A DNA stretch of 64,000 nt from Lolium rigidum (Eukaryota > Streptophyta > Magnoliopsida > Poales > Poaceae), in the NCBI RefSeq assembly GCF_022539505.1, contig NC_061510.1:100952292-101016291 (forward strand). Reading direction: 5' to 3'. Position 1 is the first letter of the stretch. Every line of letters starts with the position of its first letter. The translations under genes were made by a program, and so were the position numbers. Under the pieces are notes generated by a model. It was not told the DNA's origin. It worked only from the letters and a program-made list of their open reading frames with translations, and searched no databases. This document shows positions 23,037-34,874 of the stretch, in pieces.

Positions 23037-24456
23037 TACTACTAGAAAAAGAGCTATATGTAATTTGGTCATCTGTGGCCTACTACTAGAATAGTGGAGC
23101 CCCACGGATATATACCCGTGGCACACTAAAAAAAAAAAAACAGTGTGTCACACATGTGTAAATACCCGTAGCGCATGCGGCGTGCCACGCCTATCCTTCG
23201 GCCGGGTTGGCAGGGGTGACCAAACTTACCCATGGCGCACCCCAATATAGTGCGACATGGGTATATTGCATATTGTGGCGCACTATATTGTGGTGCGACA
23301 CGGGTTAATAAAAATTCAAAATTTAGGGTCACCATACCCATGGTGCATGGGGTGCTGGTGGGCCATGGGTAAGTTACCCACGGGTTGGTTCCCTCCCCAC
23401 CTATGGATCGCCTTTTCAGTTTTAAAAAGTAAAAGAAAATGATAAAAACTTCAAATTTTAAAATTCTTTGATATGTAGTTATGCACTTCATCTAGTTGTG
23501 AAGTAAAATATCAAACATGAATTTTGATATATTTTGCAAAATGGCGACATGTTTCAGTAAAATGACTCCAGATTTTACATACCACCTTGGATGAAAAAGT
23601 TTTTTATATGAAAAGTATCTAGAAAAAAAATTATTTCCGAATCCAACCGCGTGATGCCGTTTACCATTTTATACAACCCTCAAAATAAAAATAAATAAAG
23701 TTTTCGGACATTTTTTTATTTCGCTCAAAAATTTAAAAATAACATGTGGCTCACCGATAATAGTGGTGCGCCACCGGTAACTTTACCCCGGCCACTTACC
23801 CAAGCTATCTCCACCATATCCCCATCCACATATCCTTATCCACTCATCCCTTATCCTTCCCACCTGAGCTATCTTCTTCCTCCCTCCATCTCTCTCTCTC
23901 ACCCGAGACATCATCCTCTCCTCTCCCGCACGATGAACGCTTGCCTGCCTTGGCCGCCTCCCTTGGCCGCTGGTCTAGGTTTCCACCTCAGCCTCATCCT
24001 ACTCTCATGTGCGGTGGCGCAGCGGGTCCCTTCCTCGCTGGCCTAGGGCTCCTCCTCTCCTACATGACGTCCTAGGGCTCCTCCTCCCACCGCTTCCATG
24101 CATCCTGTCCCGGCGACTTCCGCCTCCATGCGCCCTGCTCCGGCGACCTCGACCTCCGCCTCAACGCGCCCTACCCAGTGACCTTGAGCTCCACATCTGC
24201 CTTCACACGTGCACGACCGCATCCCTGTCGACAGGGAAGTCCACGACGCGGAGAAGCCACCATGGAGCAAAAAACAACGAGCAAAAAAATAGCAAAAAAT
24301 AATAATTCAAAAAAGAGCAAAAAATCGGAAAAAAACGCAAAAAATCAAAACTTCATAAATATACCCGTGGCGCACCGATTTCGCTTACCAGTAGCGCATG
24401 GTGCGCCACGAGTAACAAAAATAGGTCTATCACGGTTAACCTTTTCTATAGTAGTG
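23037..24456 (-). mobile_element. Non-autonomous CACTA element (1420 bp), copy in right arm
   Basis: Read on the minus strand it starts CACTACTATAGAAAAGGTTA at 24456 and ends CTTTTTCTAGTAGTA at 23037. It is flanked by TAT on both sides (23034-23036 and 24457-24459), the 3-bp duplication expected for CACTA. It contains many subterminal GCGCCACGGGTA-type motifs and no transposase. Internal GC-rich ORFs (about 23940-24300) look non-genic. Relative to the copy at 56905-58216 it has an extra segment near 23066-23120 containing a second CTACTACTAGAATAGTGG. Confidence 0.85.
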
Positions 24457-25046
24457 TATGAAGCACGTTATTTCCCACACCCTCTATCTATTGGAAGTTC
24501 TTGATCCCCTCCTTGACCAATGGCTCTACATTTTGGCTCATCTTTGTGAAATTTGTTGCTGTCTCCACGGAAGATATCGTCGACATGGGTAAAGGGGCAT
24601 GGTGAGGAGGCATGAACGTACATATGAATGAATAGACAATGAGAAGGAGAGTATGAAAAGAAGGAAGAGGATGACAACTCCAAAGAGGGGACGGGAAGAA
24701 GGACAAAAGAACGGCTAAAAGAAAGCATAACAGAAAACATTCAATGGGCAGGATCACTAGGCTCCTCACCCACAAGACAAATTGACCCATTGGCATGTTA
24801 GTTTCCTTCCACTTTTTTCTTTTCATTTTTTACCTACTTCCATATGTGTATTCACTTGTCAAAAAAATTGCCACCTCATTTTCCCCGACCAAACACAGAG
24901 AGTTCCTGGTTGCATTATAAGAAATAATCGCCCAGTTAAACAGGGAAAGACGAGCGAAATCCCGAACAACTGTCATAAATCTGGACCAGTTAGAAAATGA
25001 CTGTAGGGCTTATAGCCCCACAATATGTATATTAAAATGAACAAAT
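24457..25046 (-). repeat. Array-unit segment next to the CACTA element (reverse)
   Basis: In reverse it matches 56320-56904, including the CCATTGAATGTTTTCTGTTA and CTATTTAACTGGGCGATTA markers. The homology stops near 24985. The remaining 24990-25040 matches about 50622-50672 (GTGGGGCT...ACAGTCATTT), indicating a deletion relative to the array unit there. The block is cut by the N gap. Confidence 0.7.
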
Positions 25047-25146
25047 NNNNNNNNNNNNNNNNNNNNNNNNNNNNNNNNNNNNNNNNNNNNNNNNNNNNNN
25101 NNNNNNNNNNNNNNNNNNNNNNNNNNNNNNNNNNNNNNNNNNNNNN
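25047..25146. other. Assembly gap (100 N)
   Basis: Exactly 100 N, the usual placeholder for a gap of unknown size. The 3' LTR of the minus-strand Athila element is cut here. The 5' half of the plus-strand Athila element, which should lie to the left, is also missing. Confidence 0.99.
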
Positions 25147-25231
25147 ACATATAATGTGCATAAAACATGTAGATATCATCAATAATGTGGCATGGAACAT
25201 AAGAAATTATCGATACGTCGGAGACGTATCA

Positions 25232-27828
25232 GCATCCCCAAGCTTAGTTCTGCTCGTCCCGAGCGAGTAAACGATAACAAAGATAATTTCTGGAGTGACA
25301 TGCCATCATAACCTTGATCATACTATTGTAAACATATGTAATGAATGCAGCGTTCAAAACAATGGTAATGACATGAGTAAACAACTGAATCATAAAGCAA
25401 AGACTTTTCATGAATAGCACTTCAAGACAAGCATCAATAAGTCTTGCATAAGAGTTAACTCATAAAGCAATAAATCAAAGTAAGGTATTGAAGCAACACA
25501 AAGGAAGATTAAGTTTCAGCGGTTGCTTTGAACTTATAACATGTATATCTCATGGATAATTGTCAACATAGAGTAATATAACAAGTGCAATATGCAAGTA
25601 TGTAGGAATCAATGCACAGTTCACACAAGTGTTTGCTTCTTGAGGTGGAGAGAAATAGGTGAACTGACTCAACATAAAAGTAAAAGAATGGTCCTTCGCA
25701 GAGGAAAGCATCGATTGCTATATTTGTGCTAGAGCTTTTATTTTGAAAACAAGAAACAATTTTGTCAACGGTAGTAATAAAGCATATGTATCATGTAAAT
25801 TATATCTTACAAGTTGCAAGCCTCATGCATAGTATACTAATAGTGCCCGCACCTTGTCCTAATTAGCTTGGACTACCGGGATCATCGCAATACACATGTT
25901 TTAACCAAGTGTCACAAAGGGGTACCTCCATGCCGCCTCGTACAAAGGTCTAAGGAGAAAGCTTGCATTTTGGATTTCTCGCTTTTGATTATTCTCAACT
26001 TAGACATCCATACCGGGACAACATGGACAACAGATAATGGACTCCTCTTTAATGCATAAGCATGTAGCAACAATTAGTGTTCTCATATGAGATTGAGGAT
26101 ATATGTCCAAAACTGAAACTTCCACCATGATTCATGGCTTTAGTTAGCGGCCCAATGTTCTTCTCTAACAATATGCATGCTCTAACCATTAAAGTGGTAG
26201 ATCTCCCTTACTTCAGACAAGACGGACATGCATAGCAACTCACATGATATTCAACAAAGAGTAGTTGATGGCGTCCCCAGGAACATGGTTATCGCACAAC
26301 AAGCAACTTAATAAGAGATAAAGTGCATAAGTACATATTCAATACCACAATAGTTTTTAAGCTATTTGTCCCATGAGCTATATATTGCAAAGGTGAAGAA
26401 TGGAAATTTTAAAGGTAGCACTCAAGCAATTTACTTTGGAATGGCGGAGAAATACCATGTAGTAGGTAGGTATGGTGGACACAAATGGCATAGTGGTTGG
26501 CTCAAGGATTTTGGATGCATGAGAAGTATTCCCTCTCGATACAAGGTTTAGGCTAGCAAGGTTTATTTGAAACAAACACAAGGATGAACCGGTGCAGAAA
26601 AACTCACATAAAAGACATATTGTAAACATTATAAGACTCTACACCGTCTTCCTTGTTGTTCAAAACTCAATACTAGAAATTATCTAGACTTTAGAGAGAC
26701 CAAATATGCAAACCAAACTTAGCAAGCTCTAGGTGTTTCTTCATTAATGGGTGCAAAGTATATGATGCAAGAGCTTAAACATGAGCACAACAATTGCCAA
26801 GTATCAAGTTATTCAAGACATTTTAGAATTACTACATGTAGCATTTCCCGATTCCAACCATATAACAATTTAACGAAGAAGATTCAACCTTCGCCATGAA
26901 TACTATGAGTAAAGCCTAAGGACATATTTGTCCATATGCAACGGCGGAGCGTGTCTCTCTCCCACACAATGAATGCTAGGATCCATTTTATTCAAACAAA
27001 ACAAAAACAAAAACAAAAACAAACCGACGCTCCAAGCAAAGCACATAAGATGTGATGGAATAAAAATATAGTTTCGGGGGAGGAACTCGATAATGTTGTC
27101 GATGAAGAAGGGGATGCCTCGGGCATCCCCAAGCTTAGACGCTTGAGTATTCTTAAAATATGCAGGGGTGAACCACCGGGCATCCCCAAGCTTAGAGCTT
27201 TCACTCTCCTTGATCATATTGCATCATTCTCCTCTCTTGATCCTTGAAAACTTCCTCCACACCAAACTCGAAACAACTCATTAGAGGGTTAGTGTACAAT
27301 AAAAATTAACATGTTCAGAGGTGAAACAATCATTCTTAACACTTCTGGACATTGCATAAAGCTACTGGACATTAATGGATCAAAGAAATTCATCCAACAT
27401 AGCAAAAGAGGCAATGCGAAATAAAAGGCAGAATCTGTCAAAACAGAACAGTCCGTAAAGATGGATTTTATCGAGGCACCAGACTTGCTCAAATGAAAAT
27501 GCCCAAATTTAATGAAAGTTGCGTACATATCTGAGGATCACGCACGTAAATTGGCATAATTTTCTGAGCTACCTACGAAGGGGCAGGTCGAAATTCGTGA
27601 CAGCAAAGAAATCTGTTTCTGCGCAGTAATCCAAATCTAGTATGAACCTTACTATCAAAGACTTTACTTGGCACAACAAAGCACAAAACAAAGATAAGGA
27701 GAGGTTGCTACAGTAGTAAACAATTTCCAAGACTCAAATATAAAACAAAAATATTGTAGTAAAAACATGGGTTGTCTCCCATAAGCGCTTTTCTTTAACG
27801 CCTTTCAGCTAGGCGCAGAAAGTGTGTA
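25232..27828 (-). other. Internal untranslated region of the non-autonomous Athila element
   Basis: No ORF of note. The sequence is AT-rich and partly matches the 3' untranslated part of the plus-strand element (33500-34850), for example the segment with ACCTTGCTAGCC...CCGAGAGGG. Two similar GGGCATCCCCAAGCTTAGA modules lie about 60 bp apart (about 27120 and 27179). Their resemblance to the polypurine-tract region suggests internal duplication of the end of the element. Confidence 0.6.
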
Positions 27829-28699
27829 TCAAGTGTTATCAAGAGATGAAGCATCGGCATTACCTTGGGCTTTACCCTTACCTTTCTTGTTCTTTTTCTT
27901 ACTCTTTGGTTTAGGGAATATATGTCTACCCCCGGGTGTAGAGGTGAATTTTAGGGTGCCTTCTCCCATATCTATGACTGCTCCCAATAGTTTCGAGCGG
28001 GGATCTTCCGAGTGTGATTTGACCTGTTCCTGCACATTCAATAACAAGATAATCAATGGATATTGTTCTCCCAAGAATGGTTGTATGCACACCCGCAGCT
28101 ATTCCTTTAGGAATTATAACAGAGTTATCAATAAGAGTTATTCCTTCTCCCCCTTCAACGAATCCCCAAAGTTTCAAAGTTTTATGAATACTCAGGCATT
28201 AGGCAAAATTCAGTCATAACGTCACAATTAGCATGAAGAGTTTGGTCACCGATAACAATTTTAATAGTAGGATCCCATAATGAAGGTTCAGAGTTCACTA
28301 AAACTTGATCAAGACGGTTACGAACATATCTATAATTTTCATTCAAGCAAGATGCACTTGTCTCAAGAGTGTTTAATCTATTATAAATGCTAATAAGGGC
28401 TGAATCAAAGTTATTAGCTGAATCATGTGATGCAACCAACTTCTTTATGGCATTAAAAACTTGATCCCCATTGCAATGAAGGAAATCTCCTCCCACTATA
28501 GCATCCAAGGCATATCTATAGCGAATCATAAGACCAAAATAAAAATTACTAAGGAGCAAGCTTAGAGTCATTTGAGGTTCAGTTTACGATAAGAAGTAAA
28601 AATTCTGGACCAAGCATCTTTAAAACTCTCCTCATCCCCTTGTTTAAAAGTGAAGACTAATTCCTCAGGTGAAGAAGTAACAAGTGCAGAACTAGACAT
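27829..28699 (-). pseudogene. gag-protease of the non-autonomous Athila element (frameshifted)
   Basis: ATG at 28699 opens MSSSALVTSSPEELVFTF and runs to TSYRKLNLK with a stop near 28568. A second frame continues MTLSLLLSNFYFGLMIRYRY and on to PEYS (28182). A third reads LWGFVEGGEGITLIDNSV and IIPKGIAAGVHTTILGRTIS (to about 27926). Another ends GGRHIFPKPKSKKKNKKG at 27829. The first part is Athila-type gag; the HTTILGRTISIDYLVIECAG region resembles the retroviral-type protease domain. At least two frameshifts break it. The gag start is unusually short for Athila elements, so the N-terminus may be deleted. Confidence 0.65.
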
Positions 28700-30527
28700 G
28701 GTAACAAAAGTAAAATGCAAGTAACTAATTTTTTGTGTTTTTGATATAGAGTGCAAGACAGTAAATAAACTAAAGCTAGCAACTAATTTTTGTGTGTTTT
28801 GATATAAGTGCAGCAAACAAAGTAGTAAATAAAATAAAGCAAGACAAAAACAAAGTAAAGAGATTGGATTGTGGAGACTCCCCTTGCGAGCGTGTCTTGA
28901 TCTCCCCGACAACGGCGCCCAGAAAATATGCTTGATACGCGTACAGCACGCGTCCGTTGGGAACCCCAAGAGGAAGGTGTCATGCGTACAGCGGCAAGTT
29001 TTCCCTCAGAAAGAAACCAAGGTTTATCGAACCAGGAGGAGCCAAAAAGCACGTTGAAGGTTGATGGCGGCGGGATGTAGTGCGGCGCAACACCAGGGAT
29101 TCCGGCGCCAACGTGGAACCTGCACAACACAACCAAAGTACTTTGCCCCAACGAAACAATGAGGTTGTCAATCTCACCGGCTTGCTGTAACAAAGGATTA
29201 GATGTATAGTGTGGATGATGATTGTTTGCAAAGAACAGTAAAGAACAAGTATTGCAGTAGATTGTATTTCAGATGTTAAGAATGGACCGGGGTCCACAGT
29301 TCACTAGAGGTGTCTCTCCCATAAGATAAATAGCATGTTGGGTGAACAAATTACAGTCGGGCAATTGACAAATAGAGAGGGCATAACAATGCACATACAT
29401 GACATGATGAATATTGTGAGATTTAATTGGGCATTACGACAAAGTACATAGACCGCTATCCAGGCATGCATCTATGCCTAAAAAGTCCACCTTCGAGGTT
29501 ATCATCCGAACCCCTTCCAGTATTAAGTTGCAAAACAACGAGACAATTGCATTAAGTATGGTGCGTAATGTAATCAATAACTACATCCTCGGACATAGCA
29601 TCAATGTTTTATCCCTAGTGGCAACAAGTACATCCATAACCTTAGAGGTTTCTGTCACTCCCCAGATTCACGGAGACATGAACCCACTATCGAGCATAAA
29701 TACTCCCTCTTGGAGTTAAGAGCAAAAACTTGGCCGAGCCTCTACTAATAACGGAGAGCATGCAAGATCATAAACAACACATAGGTAATAGATTGATAAT
29801 CAACATAACATAGTATTCTCTATCCATCGGATCCCGACAAACACAACATATAGAATTACAGATAGATGATCTTGATCATGTTAGGCAGCTCACAAGATCC
29901 GACGATGAAGCACATGAAGAGAAGACAACCATAGCTACTGCTATGGACCCATAGTCCAGGGGTGAACTACTCACTCATCACTCCGGAGGCGACCATGGCG
30001 GTGAAGAGTCCTCCGGGAGATGAATCCCCTCTCCGGCAGGGTGCCGGAGGCGATCTCCAGAATCCCCCGAGATGGGATTGGCAGCGGCGGCGTCTCAGTA
30101 AGGTTTTCCGTATCGTGGCTCTCGGTACTGGGGGTTTCGCGACGAAGGCTATTTGTAGGCGGAAGGGCAGGTAAAGGGGCATCACGAGGGGCCCACACGA
30201 CAGGCCGGCGCGGCCCAGGCCCAGGCTGCGCCGCCTTAGTGTGTGGCCGCCTCGTGGCCCCACTTCGTCTCTCCTTCGGACTTCTGGAAGCTTCGTGGAA
30301 AAATATGCCCCTGGGCGTTGATTTCGTCCAATTCCGAGAATATTTCTTTACTAGGATTTCGAAACCAAAAACGAGCAGAAAACAACGAATCGGCTCTTCG
30401 GCATCTCGTTAATAGGTTAGTGCCGGAAAATGCATAAATACGACATATAATGTGTATAAAACATGTAGATATCATCAATAATGTGGCATGGAACATAAGA
30501 AATTATCGATACGTCGGAGACGTATCA

Positions 30528-32213
30528 GCTGCTCAAAGAAATTATGCTACAACTGAAAAAGAATTATTAGCTGTAGTCTTTGCTTGTGACAAGTTTAGAT
30601 CCTATATTGTTGATTCAAAAGATACAATTCATACTGATCATGCTGCAATTAGATACCTTATGACAAATAAAGATGCTAAGCCAAGGCTTATTAGATGGGT
30701 ACTTCTTTTGCAAGAATTTGATTTACATATTATAGATAGGAAAGGTGCCGATAATCCTGTTGCTGATAATTTGTCTAGATTGGAAAATATTGCTTATGGT
30801 CCTGTTCCTGTTAATGATAATTTTCCAAATGAACAATTGGCTGTAATAAAGGTGAGCTCGCGAGATAGTCCTTGGTACGCTGATTATGCTAACTTTATTG
30901 TTTCCAAGTACTTGCCTCCAACCTTTTCAGCTAGCAAAGGAGGAAATTCTTTTATGACTTGAGGCATTATTTTTGGGATGACCCACACTTATATAAAGAA
31001 GGAGTGGATGGTATTCTGCGAAGATGTGTTCCCGAATATGAACAACAGGAGATATTGAGTAAATGTCATGGTAGTGTTTATGGAGGACATCACGCCGGAG
31101 ATAGGACCGCGCAAAAGGTTCTACAATCAGGTTTTTATTGGCCAACTCTCTTCAAAGATGCAAGGAAGTTTATTTTATCTTGTGATGAATGTCAAAGGGT
31201 TGGTAATATCTCCGGACGCAATGAAATGCCTATGAATTATACTCTTGTTATTGAACCATTCGATTGTTGGGGATTTGACTTCATGGGTCCTTTCCCTTCT
31301 TCGAAGGTAACACTCATATACTTGTCGCTGTTGATTATGTTACTAAATGGGTGGAAGCCATACCTACAAAAAGTGCTGATGGTGAGACCTCTTTAAGAAT
31401 GCTTTTAGATATTATTTTCCCTAGATTTGGAGTTCCTAGATATATTATGACTGATGGAGGTTCTCATTTTATTCATGGTGGTTTTAGAAAAACTCTTGCT
31501 AAATATGGTATTAATCATAGAATTGCTTCCGCTTATCATCCTCAAACTAGTGGGCAAGTAGAATTATCAAATAGAGAGATTAAATCTATCTTGCAAAAGA
31601 CTGTTAATAAATCTAGAAAGAACTGGGCTATTAAATTGAAAGAAGCACTATGGGCTTATAGAACTGCTTATATAAAAATCCCATGGGTATGTCACCGTAT
31701 AAAATGGTTTATGGGAAAGCTTGCCATTTACCTTTAGAACTAGAGCACAAAGCTTATTGGGCTGTAAGAGAACTAAATAAAGATCCTAAACTTGCCGGTA
31801 AGAAAAGATTGCTACAATTGAGTTCTCTAGATGAATGGAGAAGTGAAGCATATGAAAATGCTAAACTCTTTAAAGAGAAAGTTAAGAAATGGCATGATAG
31901 AAGAATTATCAAAAGAGAATTTAATGTTGGAGATAAAGTCCTATTGTATCGGTCTCGTCTCGGATTTTTTGCAGGGAAATTACTCTCAAAATGGGAAGGA
32001 CCATATGTCATTGATGAGGTGTATCGATCAGGAGCAATTAAAATTAGCTCTCTGCAAGGTAATGCCACACAAGTGGTGAATGGACAAAGACTCAAGCATT
32101 ATATCTCGGGTGATTCTTATAATAAAGATGTTGATGTTATTCAAGTGGTAACTCCGGAAGCCTTCATCAAAGGCCAAGTTGACGATCCTGCGAGTTCGAC
32201 TTTGAATAAGTAA
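30528..32213 (+). pseudogene. pol fragment: RNase H and integrase (Athila)
   Basis: RNase H residues are seen in [40 protein letters not shown] and [12 protein letters not shown]. The integrase zinc region has GGHHAGDRT...CDECQR. The core has the D,D(35)E residues in [18 protein letters not shown] and [15 protein letters not shown]. The C-terminus reads WEGPYVIDEVY...VNGQRLKHY and ends at TAA 32211-32213. Three single-base frameshifts break it, near 30950, 31305 and 31672. The wording of RNase H and integrase points to the Athila lineage of Ty3/gypsy. The protein would process and integrate retrotransposon cDNA, but this copy is dead. Confidence 0.88.
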
Positions 32214-32289
32214 CAGTTCTGGTAAGAAAAAGTCCGCGTTTAACTTTCCGAACAATGTTTTTGCAACTTTTGGAAAATATGAAAAATTA

Positions 32290-32547
32290 CGAGATCGATA
32301 CGGAGTGGAGGAGACGCACGAGGGCGTGCCTCCACAGGCCGGCGCGGGCCCCAGCCTGGCCGCGCCGCCCTGTGAGGAGGGCCCCTCGTTGCCCCTCTCC
32401 GACTCTGGTTCGACCTGGTACTTTCCTTCTGTCGCGAAAATTTTTGCTATATAATCCCCCGGACCCCTGGAGGTCCGTATATCGTTTTCTCGTCGTGTTT
32501 TGTTTCGAGCTGTTTCTGCCAGGATCTGTCTTTGATCTAGAAGCACC
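32290..32547 (+). promoter_or_regulatory. LTR-like internal promoter upstream of the env-position ORF
   Basis: CAGGCCGGCGCGGGCC..., GCCTGGCCGCGCC and CTGTGAGGAGGG here closely match the 3' LTR at about 35159-35210. A TATA box (GCTATATAATCCCC) lies at 32447-32460, about 90 bp before the ATG at 32548. Athila-group elements are thought to express the downstream ORF separately, and this block looks like a promoter serving that. The match and TATA are direct observations; function is inference. Confidence 0.55.
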
Positions 32548-33080
32548 ATGGTCTCTAATAACAAGGACAAGGAGCCTTCGAAGGAAGATATTCAAGATCC
32601 CGAGTTGAAAGAAGAAGTCAAGGAGGATGAAGAGGAAGTTGAGGAAGTTCCGCGAGTACACCCGCGTGCCACCGTCGCAAGCATCGGAGTGGTGTCAAAT
32701 CCGTTCAACGCCAAGAAAAGCGCACGGATAGCACCGGAGGAAGAGTTCCACGTCACTACCTAGCTCCAAGGACATCTCCTCCAGGCACCTACAACCCCTT
32801 CCACATTCTAATTCATAATAGTCAAACTTAAAGGGTGCCCAAGGCAGTATTGCCCAGCAACTGGGACATAGATCTTTCTAACACTGCAGGAAGGACGAAG
32901 CCTGAAGCTGAAGAGTGGGGAAACAACTCTAAGAGTTGGGACTCGCCGTCGGACATACTTCTTAACCGCGTCGAGCATAACTCGGAGATGATTCGCAACC
33001 TCACGTACAAGATTGATGAGCTAAAGGAGCTTGTTGAGAAGCTTATCAGGAATTCATCATCACCACCGTCGGAAGAGTGA
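32548..33080 (+). pseudogene. Env-position acidic/coiled-coil ORF of the Athila element
   Basis: ATG 32548 opens MVSNNKDKEPSKEDIQDPEL, very rich in Glu, Lys and Asp, and stops at 32761-32763. A second reading segment, 32835-33080, contains SEMIRNLTYKIDELKELVEK, a heptad pattern typical of a coiled coil, and ends SSPPSEE. In related wheat elements these appear to be the two ends of one longer ORF, so a central deletion is likely. There is no signal peptide or membrane segment, so it is not obviously an envelope protein. Confidence 0.5.
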
Positions 33081-34874
33081 TTCATCATCGGTATTGGCAT
33101 CCCCTTGGTTTGTTCCAAGCTTGGGGGAGTGCCGCGGTATCACATCATCACTATCTTTTACCTTTTTACTATCAAGTAGTGTCATATCATGAGTAGGGAA
33201 GTTATCATATAAGATGTGTTGCGGTATGGAAGTATCTCTCTTTTAGTGGTTATCTATGTATCCCTTGGTGTGAGTTATCGTTATGGAATATTAATGAGAA
33301 GTCTTATCATTTACATATTGCACATCTTATTTTAGTTTGCAATCTCTATTATATGATTGATCTTGTTGTTAGTATTGGTATCACTTTGGGAGCATTGAGT
33401 AAATCTATTTGGTTTTGGCAAACTTAGCATTGGTCAATAGCAACAACACTTTGAGTTTTAAGTAGAGAAGAGGAAATGCATGTAGATATGTTATTATCTT
33501 TCTTGTTAGTTCCTAGCTTAGTATTCTGAAGTTAAAACTGTTTGTGCTTACAAGGAAGATGCATGATTGTTTCTATCACATGTATATTTGTTTGTTTCCC
33601 TCAACTCTTATGCTTGCTAATTAACCTTGCTAGCCAAAGACCTGTACCGAGAGGGAATACTTCTCGTGCATCCAAACCCTTAAACCAAACCTATGCCATC
33701 AGTGTCCACCATAACTACCTACTATGTGGTATTTCCCTGCCATTCCAAGTAAATACTTCATGTGCTACCTTTAAATAATTCAAAAGCTATTACTTCTTAT
33801 TTGTGTCAATGTTTTATAGCTCATGAGGAAGTATGTGGTGTTTTATCTTTCAGTCTTGTTAGGCAGCTTCCACTAATGGACTAGTGGCTTCATCCACTTA
33901 TCCTATAATTTTGCAAAAAGAGCTGGCAACGGGGTTCCCAACCCCAATTAATCAACTTTCATTAATAATTCTCTTCACATGTTTTGCCCTGATTCATCAG
34001 TAAGCAACTTAATTTTGCAATAGAAACTCCTCCATGGTATGAGATTGTTGGAAGGCACCCGAGAATTCGGTTAGCCATGGCTTGTGTAAGCAAAGGTTGG
34101 GGGAGTGTCATCCTTAAATAAACTAAAGTACATGTGTAAACAAAAGAGAAGAGGGATGATCTACCTTGTCTGGTAGAGATAACGTCCTTCATGGGAGCCG
34201 CTCTTTGGAGGTCTGTTTGGCAAGGGGGTTAGAGTACCCACTACCATTCGTTGACAACAACAAACACCTCTCAAAACTTTACTTTTATGCTCTCTATATG
34301 ATTTCAAAACTTAAAAAGCTCTAGCACATGATTTAATCCTTGCTTCCCTCTACGAAGGGCCTGTCTTTTACTTTATGTTGAGTCAGTAAACCTATTTCCC
34401 TCCATCTCAAGCAAGCATTTTTTGTTGTTGTGATCAAACCATTTATATTGTGATCTATTTCATCATGCCTTTTACTCTTCCTTGTTTAGTACAAGTTTTA
34501 TCTGAATGAATATAGCTTTGAAAGTTATCAATGATTATGAGGAGATTACTATGATTGAGTATGCAAGTTTATTATAAGCTTTAATATGAGAGCGCTGCTC
34601 AATAGATAAGTATAATCTGTTAACTGTTCTCTGACCAAGAACGAAGTTTGCCATCACCAATTATGATTTCTTATGCACCTTTATTTGTGATTTCCTTCTA
34701 CTTGTTTCAAGTTGAATTATATGAGGAAGTTGTCTACTAGAATGTCTTGTGTGAGTTAATATGATGCTTCTTGTCCGTATTTTATTTATCGACTCTTCAC
34801 TCCATAAACATGTGGTCTTGTTTACCGAGTTCAGTTTCGCTTGGGGACAAGCGAAGTCTAAGCTTGGGGGGAGT
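33081..34874 (+). other. Long 3' untranslated region of the Athila element
   Basis: About 1.8 kb without a coding region. Three GGTTGGGGGAGTG / AAGCTTGGGGGAGTG-type purine tracts occur (about 33115-33130, 34097-34112 and 34860-34874). Only the last abuts the LTR. Parts match the internal region of the nested minus-strand element. Confidence 0.65.

Larger units (their letters stand above)
14188..24985 (-). repeat. Duplicon block shared with about 56320-63780 (inverted)
   Basis: In reverse this block matches 56320-63780. The order is array unit, CACTA element, Mutator-like element, TACATAG spacer, CACTA-end fragment, pyrimidine-rich unit, LINE relic, then the EDM2-like upstream region. A 77-residue test reading (22703-22936 minus versus 59193-59426 plus) differs at only 2 residues. 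This copy uniquely carries the 4.2 kb solo LTR (16677-20893). The other copy uniquely carries the hAT element (58244-59111) and a long CT repeat. Confidence 0.9.
25147..30527 (-). mobile_element. Athila-lineage Ty3/gypsy element, non-autonomous (gag-protease only)
   Basis: The 3' LTR start is at 25147-25231 (the rest is lost in the N gap), the internal region is 25232-28932 and the complete 5' LTR is 28933-30527 (1595 bp, TGATACGTC...GTATCA on the minus strand). The polypurine tract on the minus strand is AAGCTTGGGGATGC next to the 3' LTR. The primer-binding region TGGCGCCGTTGTCGGGGA (minus, about 28902-28919) lies just inside the 5' LTR. Only gag and protease-like remains are present, with no reverse transcriptase or integrase. 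It inserted into the RNase H region of the plus-strand element starting at 30528. LTR promoter-like TACAAATAGCC lies near 30150 on the minus strand. Confidence 0.88.

Noticed and set aside
23940..24300. Arg/Pro-rich ORFs inside the CACTA elements (also 57049-57342)
   Set aside because: They resemble no CACTA transposase and are GC-rich accidental readings shared because the element was duplicated.
24973..25270. ORFs spanning X residues at 24973-25270 and 42260-42572
   Set aside because: They run through runs of N and are artefacts of the gaps.
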